The position numbers were made by a program, and so were the translations under genes. Positions 42,555 through 51,753 of a stretch of 64,000 nucleotides of DNA are shown here, piece by piece. Below the pieces are notes generated by a model that saw nothing but the letters and a program-made list of their open reading frames with translations, ran no database searches and was not told the DNA's origin. Numbering within the stretch: position 1 is the stretch's first letter; every line of letters begins with the position of its first letter. Source of the DNA: Spirochaetales bacterium (GTDB lineage Bacteria > Spirochaetota > Leptospiria > Leptospirales > Leptonemataceae); NCBI GenBank assembly GCA_015075425.1, contig JABTUL010000001.1, positions 620,001-684,000 on the forward strand, given 5' to 3'.

Positions 42555-44729
42555 ATGCCCGTTCCACAGATAGAGCTCAGAGATCCCTACACTACACTGC
42601 CGCGGGGAGGTTACCTGGTGCAGACCTCGGCAGGCTATGTACAGTTTGGCTCACCTCCAGAAACGATTAAAGACACCATGTTTTTGCCCCGCAGCACACC
42701 GCAGATCTTTGTCCTGCCCAATACATTCTTTCATGTGAATAAGGGCATTTCCGTTGCCGAGCTGGAATTTCCCATCTACTACAATCATTTTTTGCGCAAA
42801 AAGAAGACGTACATTGTGTGCAGTCATGAGCAGCGCAATCAACTGCTGGTGGTTTTGCAGGAGTCTGTTTTTGGTCCGGCAGAAGTGGACCTGCGTTCAG
42901 AGTACGTAAATGGTGAACACAGTTTTGGCTTTCCAGATATCAGGAAAGAAATCGCTCATTTTCGCGGTGACCGCAAACTCGAAGATCTGGTCCGTTTTGT
43001 AATCTTCAAAGAAGGTAAGGTTGACATCAATTCTGTTACCATTTTCCAGGACCAGAACGAATTCCGGGTTGTGGATCGTTCCTGGCAAAAAGAGACGGCG
43101 GTCCCGGCGGACATTGGCTTCAATATCATTTTCGATACGGGAGAACGCCTTCCCGAACCTTATCAGCCCCCGCTGCTGGCCATTACCTGTCTTGGGCCCA
43201 GTCATGGTTTTGATCCGGAAGAGAATACCTCTGGATTTATTTTATGGATCAATCATAAGGGAATCATGGTGGATCCACCGGTCAATTCGACGGAGTGGTT
43301 GCGTAAATCCAACGTAAATCCAAAATATATCCATAGCATTATTCTGACCCACTGCCATGCGGATCATGATGCCGGGACTTTCCAGAAAATTCTGGAAGAA
43401 GGAAGGATCACCATCTATTCCACGGAGACGGTCATGGACAGCTTTATACGTAAGTATCATGCCCTGACCCGTATCCCGGTGCGGGAGCTCTACAGTCTTT
43501 TTGATTTTGTTCCGGTAATGATTGGTCGCAGCTATGTGATCAATGATGCCGAATTCAGTTTTACTTATGCCTTACACTCTATACCCAGTCTGAGCTTTCA
43601 GTTTGTTTACAAAGATCAATCTTTTGTGTATTCCAGTGATCATTTGAATGACCCGGAAAAATTTCTCGAGCTGTATCGCAAGGGTGTGCTCACCAAAACC
43701 CGTCTGCGTGATCTGATGGAGTTTCCCTGGCAGCATAAGATCATTTACCATGAAGCCGGCATTCCGCCCCTGCACACCCGCATTGATTTTCTGAGTTCCC
43801 TGCCGGAAGATATCCAGAAGCGAATCACGGTTTATCACATTGCCCGCAAAGATATGCCACCGGGAAGTCTCCTGACGCTGGCGCGCTTTGGTATGGAGAA
43901 CACGCTGAATGTTTCGATTCAGCCGCTTCGCTATGAAAAAGCTAACAAGCTGCTGGATGTTCTGGCCAGCATCGACATTTTTGCGGACTTCCCCATTGCC
44001 CGGGCCAGAGAATTCATCAACATCGTAAAGGAAGAATTTTTCCCGCGTGGCTCACTGATTGTGGCCAAGGACACACCCGGAGACAAGTTTTTTATCATTA
44101 TGAGCGGCAATGTCGTGGTAGAGGGAATGGAGAATGAGAACGTAGAAAATCGCTCCGGGAAAAGATACGGTACCTATGAGTATTTTGGCGAAGCATCGCT
44201 CATTTTAGATCAGCCCCGGGGGGCCAATGTGCGCGCAGAAACGGATGTTGCAGCTCTGACCATTGACAAAATCTACTTTTTGAATTTCATAAAAGGATCG
44301 GATCTGCACGCGCGCTTCAAGCGGCTTTCGGAAATTCGTTCCACCGGATCATGGGAGCTCCTGGAGCAGAGTCGCTTTTTTAGAACATTGACTTCTGCGC
44401 AAAAAACCCAGCTTGAATTGATCATGACACGCAAAACGTTTGAACCAGGGACCGTTCTCATCCGGGAAGATGAACGCTTTGAAAACTCCTATATCATCCA
44501 GAGTGGGGAGGTGCGCGTGGAAAAGAGCGGTCGATTTCTGGAAACCCTGGGCCCCGGTGATTTTGTGGGTGAGATCTTCAAGTTGCAGAAGCAAACCAAT
44601 GCTACTTATACATTTACAGTGGTCAGTGAAGCCAGGCTGTACGAAATCGTTCGTCAGGATATGATCCACTACATTGCCCGCAATCCCGGCGTTTATATGC
44701 GGCTCAATTACGTCTACAGCGCTGATTAG
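42555..44729 (+). CDS. metallo-beta-lactamase-fold hydrolase with two cyclic-nucleotide-binding domains
   Basis: 724 residues, cytoplasmic. An unassigned N-terminal region (1-200) precedes an MBL-fold domain (about 205-450) with the metal motif LTHCHADHDAG (266-274), a further His in LHSIPS (341), Asp in YSSDHLND and His in YHEAG. Two cyclic-nucleotide-binding domains follow. The first has cassette YFGEASLILDQPRGANV (Glu546, Arg555) and should bind cNMP. The second has VGEIFKLQKQTNATY, where the Arg is replaced, so it may not bind. A cAMP-regulated hydrolase or phosphodiesterase is a reasonable inference. Substrate unknown. It is a single gene, and its stop overlaps that of convergent pilD. 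Confidence 0.85.
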   Translation: MPVPQIELRDPYTTLPRGGYLVQTSAGYVQFGSPPETIKDTMFLPRSTPQIFVLPNTFFHVNKGISVAELEFPIYYNHFLRKKKTYIVCSHEQRNQLLVVLQESVFGPAEVDLRSEYVNGEHSFGFPDIRKEIAHFRGDRKLEDLVRFVIFKEGKVDINSVTIFQDQNEFRVVDRSWQKETAVPADIGFNIIFDTGERLPEPYQPPLLAITCLGPSHGFDPEENTSGFILWINHKGIMVDPPVNSTEWLRKSNVNPKYIHSIILTHCHADHDAGTFQKILEEGRITIYSTETVMDSFIRKYHALTRIPVRELYSLFDFVPVMIGRSYVINDAEFSFTYALHSIPSLSFQFVYKDQSFVYSSDHLNDPEKFLELYRKGVLTKTRLRDLMEFPWQHKIIYHEAGIPPLHTRIDFLSSLPEDIQKRITVYHIARKDMPPGSLLTLARFGMENTLNVSIQPLRYEKANKLLDVLASIDIFADFPIARAREFINIVKEEFFPRGSLIVAKDTPGDKFFIIMSGNVVVEGMENENVENRSGKRYGTYEYFGEASLILDQPRGANVRAETDVAALTIDKIYFLNFIKGSDLHARFKRLSEIRSTGSWELLEQSRFFRTLTSAQKTQLELIMTRKTFEPGTVLIREDERFENSYIIQSGEVRVEKSGRFLETLGPGDFVGEIFKLQKQTNATYTFTVVSEARLYEIVRQDMIHYIARNPGVYMRLNYVYSAD

Positions 44730-45475
44730 TAGATCGCCTCGGCAAGCAGGGCCACAAAAAATCCGAGCACCAGGTAAGAGCCAAAGGGCGCCGGTGCTTT
44801 ACGGTCTTTTAGAATCCAGTAGATGTGGATGATGCTTCCTGCGGCCGCGACTTCAAAAATCACAATCGTCCAGGGCAGCCCGGCATACAGAGCAAGAGAG
44901 CTGCCCAGCAGCACATCGCCAAAACCAAAACCATCGGGAAAGAATAAGTTCAGGACCCAGAGAATTACGCCCACGCCGGCGCTTGTGGCCAGCAGCGGCC
45001 AGAAAGCACTGAAGCTGAGTGCAGACTTTTCGAGTCCCGCAGCCAGAGCAAAAAGACCCACAAAGATGGTGTTCTCATGATCCAGGGAGTAGTGCTTCCA
45101 GTCGGTGGCAAAGGCGATCAGTAGATGCCCGCTCAGGAGAACCAGAAAAAAAGCCTGGGCCACTGAATAATTAAAATAAATCAAATAAGCAAGAAGAAAG
45201 CCTGGCCAGAGCTCACCCAGCAGAGTGACAATGCCTATGGGGTAGTGGCAATGGCGACAGCGTCCTCTGTTTCTTAAGTATCCCATCAGGGGGATAAGAT
45301 CCAGTGGCGGAATTTTCTCTTTGCAATGAAAGCAAAATGAGGGTCTAAAAAAGATCTGTTTCCAGCGGTCCGGAGTTTTGCGGCCTTCACCGTAAAAAAA
45401 ATAAAGAATACGACTGGCTGTTGCCGTGTAGAAGCTCCCGATCAGGGTACCCAGAAAAAAAGCAAAAAGGATCAC
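44726..45475 (-). CDS. pilD: type IV prepilin peptidase (A24 family)
   Basis: 249 residues from a GTG at 45475 that overlaps the preceding stop (GTGA). Inner-membrane aspartyl protease that trims prepilin-like leaders. The zinc-type cysteines are present (CFHCKEKIPPLDLIP and RCRHCHYPI). The catalytic aspartates are in FATDWKHYSLDHEN and GFGFGDVLLG (the GxGD motif). N-terminal LIGSFYTATASRI matches the family. About seven membrane helices. Pilus or competence pseudopilus genes are not in this window apart from comEC. Confidence 0.9.
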   Translation of the reverse strand: MILFAFFLGTLIGSFYTATASRILYFFYGEGRKTPDRWKQIFFRPSFCFHCKEKIPPLDLIPLMGYLRNRGRCRHCHYPIGIVTLLGELWPGFLLAYLIYFNYSVAQAFFLVLLSGHLLIAFATDWKHYSLDHENTIFVGLFALAAGLEKSALSFSAFWPLLATSAGVGVILWVLNLFFPDGFGFGDVLLGSSLALYAGLPWTIVIFEVAAAGSIIHIYWILKDRKAPAPFGSYLVLGFFVALLAEAIY

Positions 45476-46407
45476 TCGCCCGTTCCGGGTAGAAAAACCA
45501 GGCTCTCTAAAGGAGCCCAGCCACTCTCTCCGTGGTAGTCCATAACCTGGGCCCAGCGGCAATCGCTTTTCTGGCAGAAGCCAGGATCGCTCAGATTCAA
45601 AATGTCAAGGATGCTGCCCTCTTTTAAAGCCGAAGTGATCCGGCTTCCTCCATCTGCCCTTTCATGTAGCGATTGCGTCCTTACAAGCATCGCAGCGCGA
45701 CTTTTTGCCGGTTCTTTGAGGAGTCCCGCGTAGTAGGCGCGCTGCAGAATGGTAACACTTTCCCGGCTTGCCAGATGGAGGAGATAGGCCCGGGACTTCC
45801 GCTTTAACTCAGGATCACTTCCAGAAAGACCTTCCTCTGCCAGGCTGAGTCCCGCCGGATCGCGAAAAACGGTCAGGGCATAGAGCAGGGCAGCACGCTC
45901 GGCCAGGGAGAGCGGTTCCTCAGTCAGCCGGCGCAACTGGACTTGAGACTGCCGGGCATCGATCCGGGCGACACCCAGCAAAGCAGCCTCAAGGGCGGGG
46001 TCACGGGCTATCAGGTGTTGCCGAAACACTGCATACAGATCTTCCCTGTGGGCAACCGTTGCCAGCTGGCTCAGGTTTTGGACCAACCGCGTGCGCAGGT
46101 CTTTTTCCTCATAGTAAAGGGAAAGAAGTGTGGGGATGGCTTCTGGCAAAAGGAAAGTCCGTTTCTGGACAAGAGCGCGCTGTTCTGCTCGGGAGGCGAT
46201 GGCGAATCTTTCTGTCAGGGGCAACTCCATATCTGCGGGCAGGGGACAATCCGTGGCCAGATAGGCGGGCCTGAAAAGCAGCCCGGTTCTCAAGTAGCTC
46301 TGCCAGTGTTCGCCCGGGTCCGTGCAGGGCCAGATGGCAGCGGGTGTTATCAGAAGAAAGCCGGCCAGCAGGCTCTGGATCGCTCTGTTTAACGGTCTGG
46401 CGTTCAT
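45472..46407 (-). CDS. exported helical-repeat protein with SH3-like C-terminus
   Basis: 311 residues. A signal peptide (AIQSLLAGFLLITPAAIW) is followed by a cysteine-containing mature N-terminus. Residues about 85-240 are repeated amphipathic helix pairs resembling HEAT repeats. The end (SALKEGSILDILNLS, CRWAQVMDYHGESGWAPLESL) looks like a bacterial SH3 domain. A periplasmic protein-protein or peptidoglycan-binding role is suggested. Coupled by GTGA overlap to pilD, so the pair is expressed together. Confidence 0.65.
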   Translation of the reverse strand: MNARPLNRAIQSLLAGFLLITPAAIWPCTDPGEHWQSYLRTGLLFRPAYLATDCPLPADMELPLTERFAIASRAEQRALVQKRTFLLPEAIPTLLSLYYEEKDLRTRLVQNLSQLATVAHREDLYAVFRQHLIARDPALEAALLGVARIDARQSQVQLRRLTEEPLSLAERAALLYALTVFRDPAGLSLAEEGLSGSDPELKRKSRAYLLHLASRESVTILQRAYYAGLLKEPAKSRAAMLVRTQSLHERADGGSRITSALKEGSILDILNLSDPGFCQKSDCRWAQVMDYHGESGWAPLESLVFLPGTGE

Positions 46408-46513
46408 GAGCTGAGCTTACCGGTAGTAGCGGCGTGGCAACAAACTTCTTTGCGCTTTTATTGGTTGCAGGGCTATGGTTGCCGTAAAGTATGGATTCAC
46501 TCTGACTCTGATG

Positions 46514-47089
46514 ATGAAGCATGCCTTGATTCTGATGATCCTGCTCTTCCTGGCCTTTGCCTGTAAGGAACAGGTCACGATTTCTGATGCCGGCGGTCCC
46601 CTGGGGGCTGCGGAAAAACGGGTGCTCTCTGTGGTGGAATCGGCTCTACAGAATGCCAGGGATGGAGCGCATGAAAGGCTGGAGACTCAGGTTGGCGCGC
46701 CGGAGATCTGTCGCTTTCTTTTGGACCAGGAATATGAGAAGGCTGCTGCAGCAGAAAGAGAACGCTTCTGTTCGCTGATTAAAGAATACCTGGTGGTGAA
46801 TGCCCTGCCTAAAACAATGAGTATACTACAAAAGGCAGATCTGTCCCAGGTGAGCTACGGCCGCCCGGTTCTTTCCGGGAACCAGGCGCAGATCGATTCA
46901 GCCTATAAGAGTTTCCGGTTGACCTGGGTGCTGACCCGCCGCAAGGCCGGCGACTGGGTTATCACGGATTACTTGCGCGACGGCACCTCGGGGATGGAGA
47001 CCAATCGGGATAAACAAATCCAGCCAGGGCTCAAGCGCTACGGACTTCCGGGCCTCAATGACAGGCTGGAAAAATCTATAAAAAAATAA
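46514..47089 (+). CDS. MlaC/Ttg2-like lipid-binding lipoprotein
   Basis: 191 residues. The signal MKHALILMILLFLAFAC ends in a lipobox. The body resembles the MlaC/HpnM family: FLLDQEYEKAAAAERERFCSL, EYLVVNALPKTM, a strand with SAYKSFRLTWVLTRRKAGDWVITDY and a C-terminal helix. MlaC-type proteins carry phospholipids or hopanoids across the periplasm. It lies five bases upstream of an HpnN-like exporter, the classic pairing. ATG 46511 or 46514 are adjacent alternatives. Confidence 0.75.
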   Translation: MKHALILMILLFLAFACKEQVTISDAGGPLGAAEKRVLSVVESALQNARDGAHERLETQVGAPEICRFLLDQEYEKAAAAERERFCSLIKEYLVVNALPKTMSILQKADLSQVSYGRPVLSGNQAQIDSAYKSFRLTWVLTRRKAGDWVITDYLRDGTSGMETNRDKQIQPGLKRYGLPGLNDRLEKSIKK

Positions 47090-47094
47090 TTTTA

Positions 47095-49929
47095 ATGCTT
47101 CGTCGTCTCACGGAACGCTTCTTCCATCTCTATTTGCGCCATTATAAGATCAGCGCCGGTGTGGCTGTACTGGTGCTCATCGCCTCATTGTTCAGTGCCT
47201 CCTTTCTGACCATTGACAGCAACCAGCTGGATCTATTACCCGATGATTTGCCCCATCTAAAGGAATTGCGCCGTATTGAAAAGATGCTCGGTGGCACCGG
47301 CTACATCATACTCACGCTAAAGCATGAAGGAGATAGTGAAGGTGACCGGTTACTCAAACAGGCCCTGGATATCTATCATGGTGGCGATGAGAATCTGGCG
47401 GATAAATACTTTGAGAAAGCCCGGCTGGCCGATGAAAAAGAACGCCCGGATAATTTGAAGCGCAAGCAAAGTCTTAAAGATGCCGCCGACGCGCTTTACA
47501 AAGAACTTTCTAACCTCAAGGAGGTGCAGTATATACAGTACCGCCTGCCGCTGGATTTCATAAAGAGAAAGTTTTTATTCTTCTGGCGAACGGAAGATTT
47601 GCGGGAAGCCATCCGACGCATCAATCTAAAAAAACAAGATCTCATCGATTCCGCTGATCCACTGGGCATAAACATCATTGAGGAAGAGAAGCGGACACCG
47701 TATCGCCTGGATCTTTCTGATTTGCTGGCTAACTATACCTCAGTGGGCCAGAAAGATCTTAGCGATGATTACTTTATTTCCGCCGATGGAAAGATGCTGA
47801 TCATGCTGATCAAGCCCAATTTCGGGTTAAACGATATTGGCGCGACAGAGACCCTGCTTAAGACTGTTGAGGACATCGTTCTCAAATACGATCTGCGCAA
47901 GAAAGCCGTGCAGGTCGGTGTTACCGGGACTTACATCCAGTACATTGAAAATTATGAATCGGTACGGGCCAGCCTGAAGCCGGCGATGGTGGTCAGTCTC
48001 GTGGGCATTTCCCTCGTGCTCGTATTCTTTGTCCGGCGCAAGCGCTTCATCTTCATTTTGTTGGTCAGTCTGGTATATTCCGTTATAGTCACTTATGGCG
48101 CGACCTATCTGATTCTGGGGCGGCTGAACATCATCACCTCCCTTTTTGGTGGCGTACTCGCAGGCCTTGGCATTGATTTTGGCATTCATTTTATATTCCG
48201 CTTCCGCGACGAATTCTGGGCCTCCCGGGATGTGGAAAAGTCCATCATGGGAGCGCTCTTCACCACGGGCTGGGCAGCCATATTTTCAGCGGCGACAACG
48301 GCTGCGGCTTTTGTTGTTTTGATGTTTTCTGAGTTCAAAGGATTCAGCCACACGGGCATGCTCTCTACATACGGCATCGTTCTGACCGCCCTGGCCATGT
48401 TTCTTCTGACACCTTTACAGATTGTCATTCTCGATAAGATTTCGCCCCGATTCTTAAGGGACCTGGAACCGAGGCCCTATGAACTGGCCCATGCTGACCG
48501 CGTGCATCGGTTTCGTTTGCTGCCTTCCCTTTCTCCGGTCATCCTGTCGCTTTCCCTGCTGGCTGTTGCCTTCGCTCTGTACTTCACTGGCAATGTGCGT
48601 TTTGAAAACGATTCACGCAAAATGATCAAGACGGTCGATTCGCGTATCCTTTCTGAAGAGCTGGCCTACCGTTTTGATCTGGCCGGCGATCCATTGATCC
48701 TTGCCGCCGATTCTCTGGAAGAAGCGTACCTTCTCTGGCAGCACATTCATCCGGTACCCGAGGAATGGAAAGAATACATCAGCCGTACGGTCAGTATTTT
48801 TTCTTTTGTTCCACCACTGCGCCAGCAGGAGGCCAACCACCGTTTGATTCAGAACTTCCAGGCAGAAAATCAGGATCTGGATGCATCAATCATTCCGCCG
48901 CGTTTCCGCCAGTACTGGGATCTCTGGCGAATCGCGTCGCAGGAACGCCCGTACACGCCAGAGGATCTGCCGGAGTACATACGCAATCAGTTTCGCAGCT
49001 TACCGGAAAGTTCGGAAGAAGGCTGGATTGTTTTTATCTATCCCCGTGTAAAAAAAATGATCTACACGGAAGATTTGCACAAGCTGGAAGGGATGATTGC
49101 GGATCTGAAAGTCCCGATCATTAACCGGCAACTGCAGAAAGATCTATTGCTTAAAAGCCCCACTGTCCTGCCGGGCAGCGGCGTCCCCATCGGCGGCAGC
49201 AAAGAAAAGGGATCCGGCGAGCTGCCCGGGATGTCTGAATACGAAACCAATCGAATTCTGGCTGCGGCGAATACTTTACCGGAAAACATCCTGGACAGCA
49301 TTGTCACCTTTCCGGTTGAGAAAGAGACGATCCTGAAGGGCAGGCCCTTTGCCAGTGCAGCGGATCTCCTGGAAAGCAAACGCGAATTTCTGGCCACCGG
49401 GGCGACGATTCTTGTAGCCCAGTTCACCCATATAGTTCACAGTGAGGTGGCTACCATTCTCTGGGAGACAATAGGTCTGGTCCTGATTATTCTTTTTATC
49501 AGCTTTCGCAATCCCTTGCATGTTTTCCTGGCCAGCGTGCCACTGATAACCGGGATGGTGCTCACCCTGGGAGTTATGGGTCTATTTGATATTAAATTTA
49601 ATTATTTTAATATATGCGTTATCCCTATTATTATAGGCTACGGCATCAATAATGCGATCTTTATCTTTCACCGCTACCTGGAAAATCGTGACATCCTGGA
49701 GACAGTGTTGAAAACCGGTGCCGCAGTGATGGCTTCCAGTCTGACGACCCTTGCCGGTTGGGGCTCGCTCGCCGTAGCTGACCATCCGGGGCTGATCAGC
49801 ATGGGATTTCTGGCCAGTATCGGGATCACCATCATGCTTGGCGTTTCTCTGGCTTTGCTACCGGCTTTGCTATATTTCCTGACCCGCTATGAAAACTGGC
49901 GGAAAAACAGGTCACCGGCCGGCACTTGA
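47095..49929 (+). CDS. RND-superfamily (MMPL/HpnN-like) lipid exporter
   Basis: 944 residues. Twelve membrane helices in two sets with two large periplasmic loops (about 35-285 and 500-760). GGVLAGLGIDFGIHFIFRFRDE is the RND proton-relay helix of the first half; FNYFNICVIPIIIGYGINNAIFIFHRY is the equivalent in the second. An internal TPR-like charged segment (LADKYFEKARLADEKERPDN) lies in the first loop, an unusual feature. HpnN-type exporters move hopanoids or other lipids to the outer membrane. It is coupled to the MlaC-like lipoprotein. The end overlaps the convergent receptor gene by 18 bp. Confidence 0.85.
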   Translation: MLRRLTERFFHLYLRHYKISAGVAVLVLIASLFSASFLTIDSNQLDLLPDDLPHLKELRRIEKMLGGTGYIILTLKHEGDSEGDRLLKQALDIYHGGDENLADKYFEKARLADEKERPDNLKRKQSLKDAADALYKELSNLKEVQYIQYRLPLDFIKRKFLFFWRTEDLREAIRRINLKKQDLIDSADPLGINIIEEEKRTPYRLDLSDLLANYTSVGQKDLSDDYFISADGKMLIMLIKPNFGLNDIGATETLLKTVEDIVLKYDLRKKAVQVGVTGTYIQYIENYESVRASLKPAMVVSLVGISLVLVFFVRRKRFIFILLVSLVYSVIVTYGATYLILGRLNIITSLFGGVLAGLGIDFGIHFIFRFRDEFWASRDVEKSIMGALFTTGWAAIFSAATTAAAFVVLMFSEFKGFSHTGMLSTYGIVLTALAMFLLTPLQIVILDKISPRFLRDLEPRPYELAHADRVHRFRLLPSLSPVILSLSLLAVAFALYFTGNVRFENDSRKMIKTVDSRILSEELAYRFDLAGDPLILAADSLEEAYLLWQHIHPVPEEWKEYISRTVSIFSFVPPLRQQEANHRLIQNFQAENQDLDASIIPPRFRQYWDLWRIASQERPYTPEDLPEYIRNQFRSLPESSEEGWIVFIYPRVKKMIYTEDLHKLEGMIADLKVPIINRQLQKDLLLKSPTVLPGSGVPIGGSKEKGSGELPGMSEYETNRILAAANTLPENILDSIVTFPVEKETILKGRPFASAADLLESKREFLATGATILVAQFTHIVHSEVATILWETIGLVLIILFISFRNPLHVFLASVPLITGMVLTLGVMGLFDIKFNYFNICVIPIIIGYGINNAIFIFHRYLENRDILETVLKTGAAVMASSLTTLAGWGSLAVADHPGLISMGFLASIGITIMLGVSLALLPALLYFLTRYENWRKNRSPAGT

Positions 49930-51753
49930 AGTTCGCTCTTCGCGGTCTGCTTGCCTGGTCCTGCCAATTTCCCTGAGAAAGGCGATATGACGTTTCTGAA
50001 AACGGTCCGTCTGCGGAAGCACAATCTGGAATCCATCGGCTAACCAGGAAAAAATCCAGCCCTGCCGGTCCGTGAGCCGTTCAAGGAGGATCCGCTGGAG
50101 GGCGCGCAGGTGCGGTGGCGCTCCTGGATTTTGCGCCTGAACGCGCACAACGGCATCGGAACTGTATGTAAACTGAAATTGTGAACAGAGCCATTGCCGC
50201 TGACAGACGTGGATGATCTGAAAGAGAACGGCGCGCAAAGAAGCCGGCAGAAGGGACGTATCCCGAGCATCGTAAGAGAGGTCGATTCCATCAGGGGAGA
50301 GCTCTGCAGCCAGACGTTCCAGGAGGAGCGGTAACTTTTCCTGACCTTCCGGGGGATGTCCGCTATCCTGAATCACAAGGTCTGCATCCTTCATCCAGCC
50401 CTGCAGCGGATCCAGGGCTTGCAGAAACGGTTTGTGCTGCGCTGCTGGAATTTTAACAAAAAGATTCTGTAAGGTTTCGTTCATTCGTCCAAGGCCGCCG
50501 CGCAACTCGCGGGCCGCTTCCTGCAAGAACTGTTCCCTGTATCTGTCCTGCTCTGTGAGGCGGGCATGTGCTTTTTGCAACTCCTCATGCGATTGCCGGA
50601 TCTTTTCCGTCATTCGCCGCAGGCTTCTGCCCATAACAAAACACAAACTCGCAATGAGTGCGAGCATGCCCGCAGGCACGTAAAAAGGTCCGGCGGCTCC
50701 ACGGATCGTAATCACACCATCATGGAAAACGGCCAGGGCCAGTAAAAGATAACCGATGAGCGTGAGGCGAGCATCTGAATTTCCCCGCAAGGCAAGTGCA
50801 ATCTGCAAAAGCAGAAGAAACAATGCACAGGGTAGAAGGAGGCCCCGGACCATTAGAGGCTGATACCTTCCGTAGATGCTGGCATCCGCGCTGAAGAGTA
50901 AAAAGGCAAAAATGCTAACGCTTCCCAGGCTGATCAGGTAGAGGCAGGAACGGTGCAAAAGTGAGAGCACCACTCCCAGGTAGGTTTCCGGTCGCAAAAG
51001 AAAGTGAAAATACCAGCTAAAAGTGAGTGGTAGCAGGGAGACGGCTGTTGCGTATTCGAGGAAAAATCGAAGATCGGTTACGTCCCGATCCACGAAATAC
51101 AATTCCAGGTAACTGCTGGAGCTGAAGACCCGCAGATTGATAAGCAAACAGGCCAGGCTGAAGAGCAGGTGGGCTACTTCTTTTCTACTGAAATAATAAA
51201 TAAAAAAAATAAATCCTGCAAGACCGATGACGCCCATATAAAGGCCCTGCTCAAGGTGGGCAAGGCGCTGCTCCCGTTCCAGGGCGTCCAGTCGTCCTAT
51301 CTTCAGCGACAGGATTCCTCCAGAACGGGTGTGATAGTTGGTAACTTCTACATGCAGTTCGTTTTCTGTCTGTAGCACCCCGGGAGGGAGGATGCAGATC
51401 AGCGGATAGATGCGAGATTTTTCCGTTATGCGGGAAATCCCCGGTTTCCCGGTCCTGCAAATAACGATGCCATTCAGGCGAATTACACTGGCCGCATGGA
51501 TTTCGGTCGCTTCGATAGCGTCATAGGGAAAAGTTTCTTTAAGTTTGAATCTGAGTCGGTAGTTAAGCTGTCCTGTGGGTGGAAGTCCCGGATCATGCAC
51601 CCAGTAGCCGGGCACAGCAATGGGTCTCCATCCCCCGGAATAGTCTGCCTCCCATTGCAGGGGTTCCTGAAACCCGCTGGCCTGGCCGTTTCTCAGTTCT
51701 ACCTGCGCAAAGAGAAATACCGGCCAGAGGAGGCCAGAGATCGCCCACTTCAT
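49912..51753 (-). CDS. 7TMR-DISM receptor with a degenerate histidine-kinase-like tail
   Basis: 613 residues. A signal peptide (1-16) is followed by a beta-sandwich extracellular domain (about 20-155, galactose-binding-like DISMED fold with RPIAVPGYWVHDPGLPP). Seven membrane helices lie between about 168 and 374, the 7TMR-DISM module. A coiled coil (375-405) leads into FLQEAARELRGGLGRM, which aligns with the dimerisation/phosphoacceptor helix of histidine kinases (FL-x4-H-ELR), but the His is Arg415. The C-terminal part lacks recognisable N and G boxes. It probably signals without phosphorylation. It is coupled (ATGA) to the upstream SppA-like gene. Confidence 0.8.
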   Translation of the reverse strand: MKWAISGLLWPVFLFAQVELRNGQASGFQEPLQWEADYSGGWRPIAVPGYWVHDPGLPPTGQLNYRLRFKLKETFPYDAIEATEIHAASVIRLNGIVICRTGKPGISRITEKSRIYPLICILPPGVLQTENELHVEVTNYHTRSGGILSLKIGRLDALEREQRLAHLEQGLYMGVIGLAGFIFFIYYFSRKEVAHLLFSLACLLINLRVFSSSSYLELYFVDRDVTDLRFFLEYATAVSLLPLTFSWYFHFLLRPETYLGVVLSLLHRSCLYLISLGSVSIFAFLLFSADASIYGRYQPLMVRGLLLPCALFLLLLQIALALRGNSDARLTLIGYLLLALAVFHDGVITIRGAAGPFYVPAGMLALIASLCFVMGRSLRRMTEKIRQSHEELQKAHARLTEQDRYREQFLQEAARELRGGLGRMNETLQNLFVKIPAAQHKPFLQALDPLQGWMKDADLVIQDSGHPPEGQEKLPLLLERLAAELSPDGIDLSYDARDTSLLPASLRAVLFQIIHVCQRQWLCSQFQFTYSSDAVVRVQAQNPGAPPHLRALQRILLERLTDRQGWIFSWLADGFQIVLPQTDRFQKRHIAFLREIGRTRQADREERTSSAGR

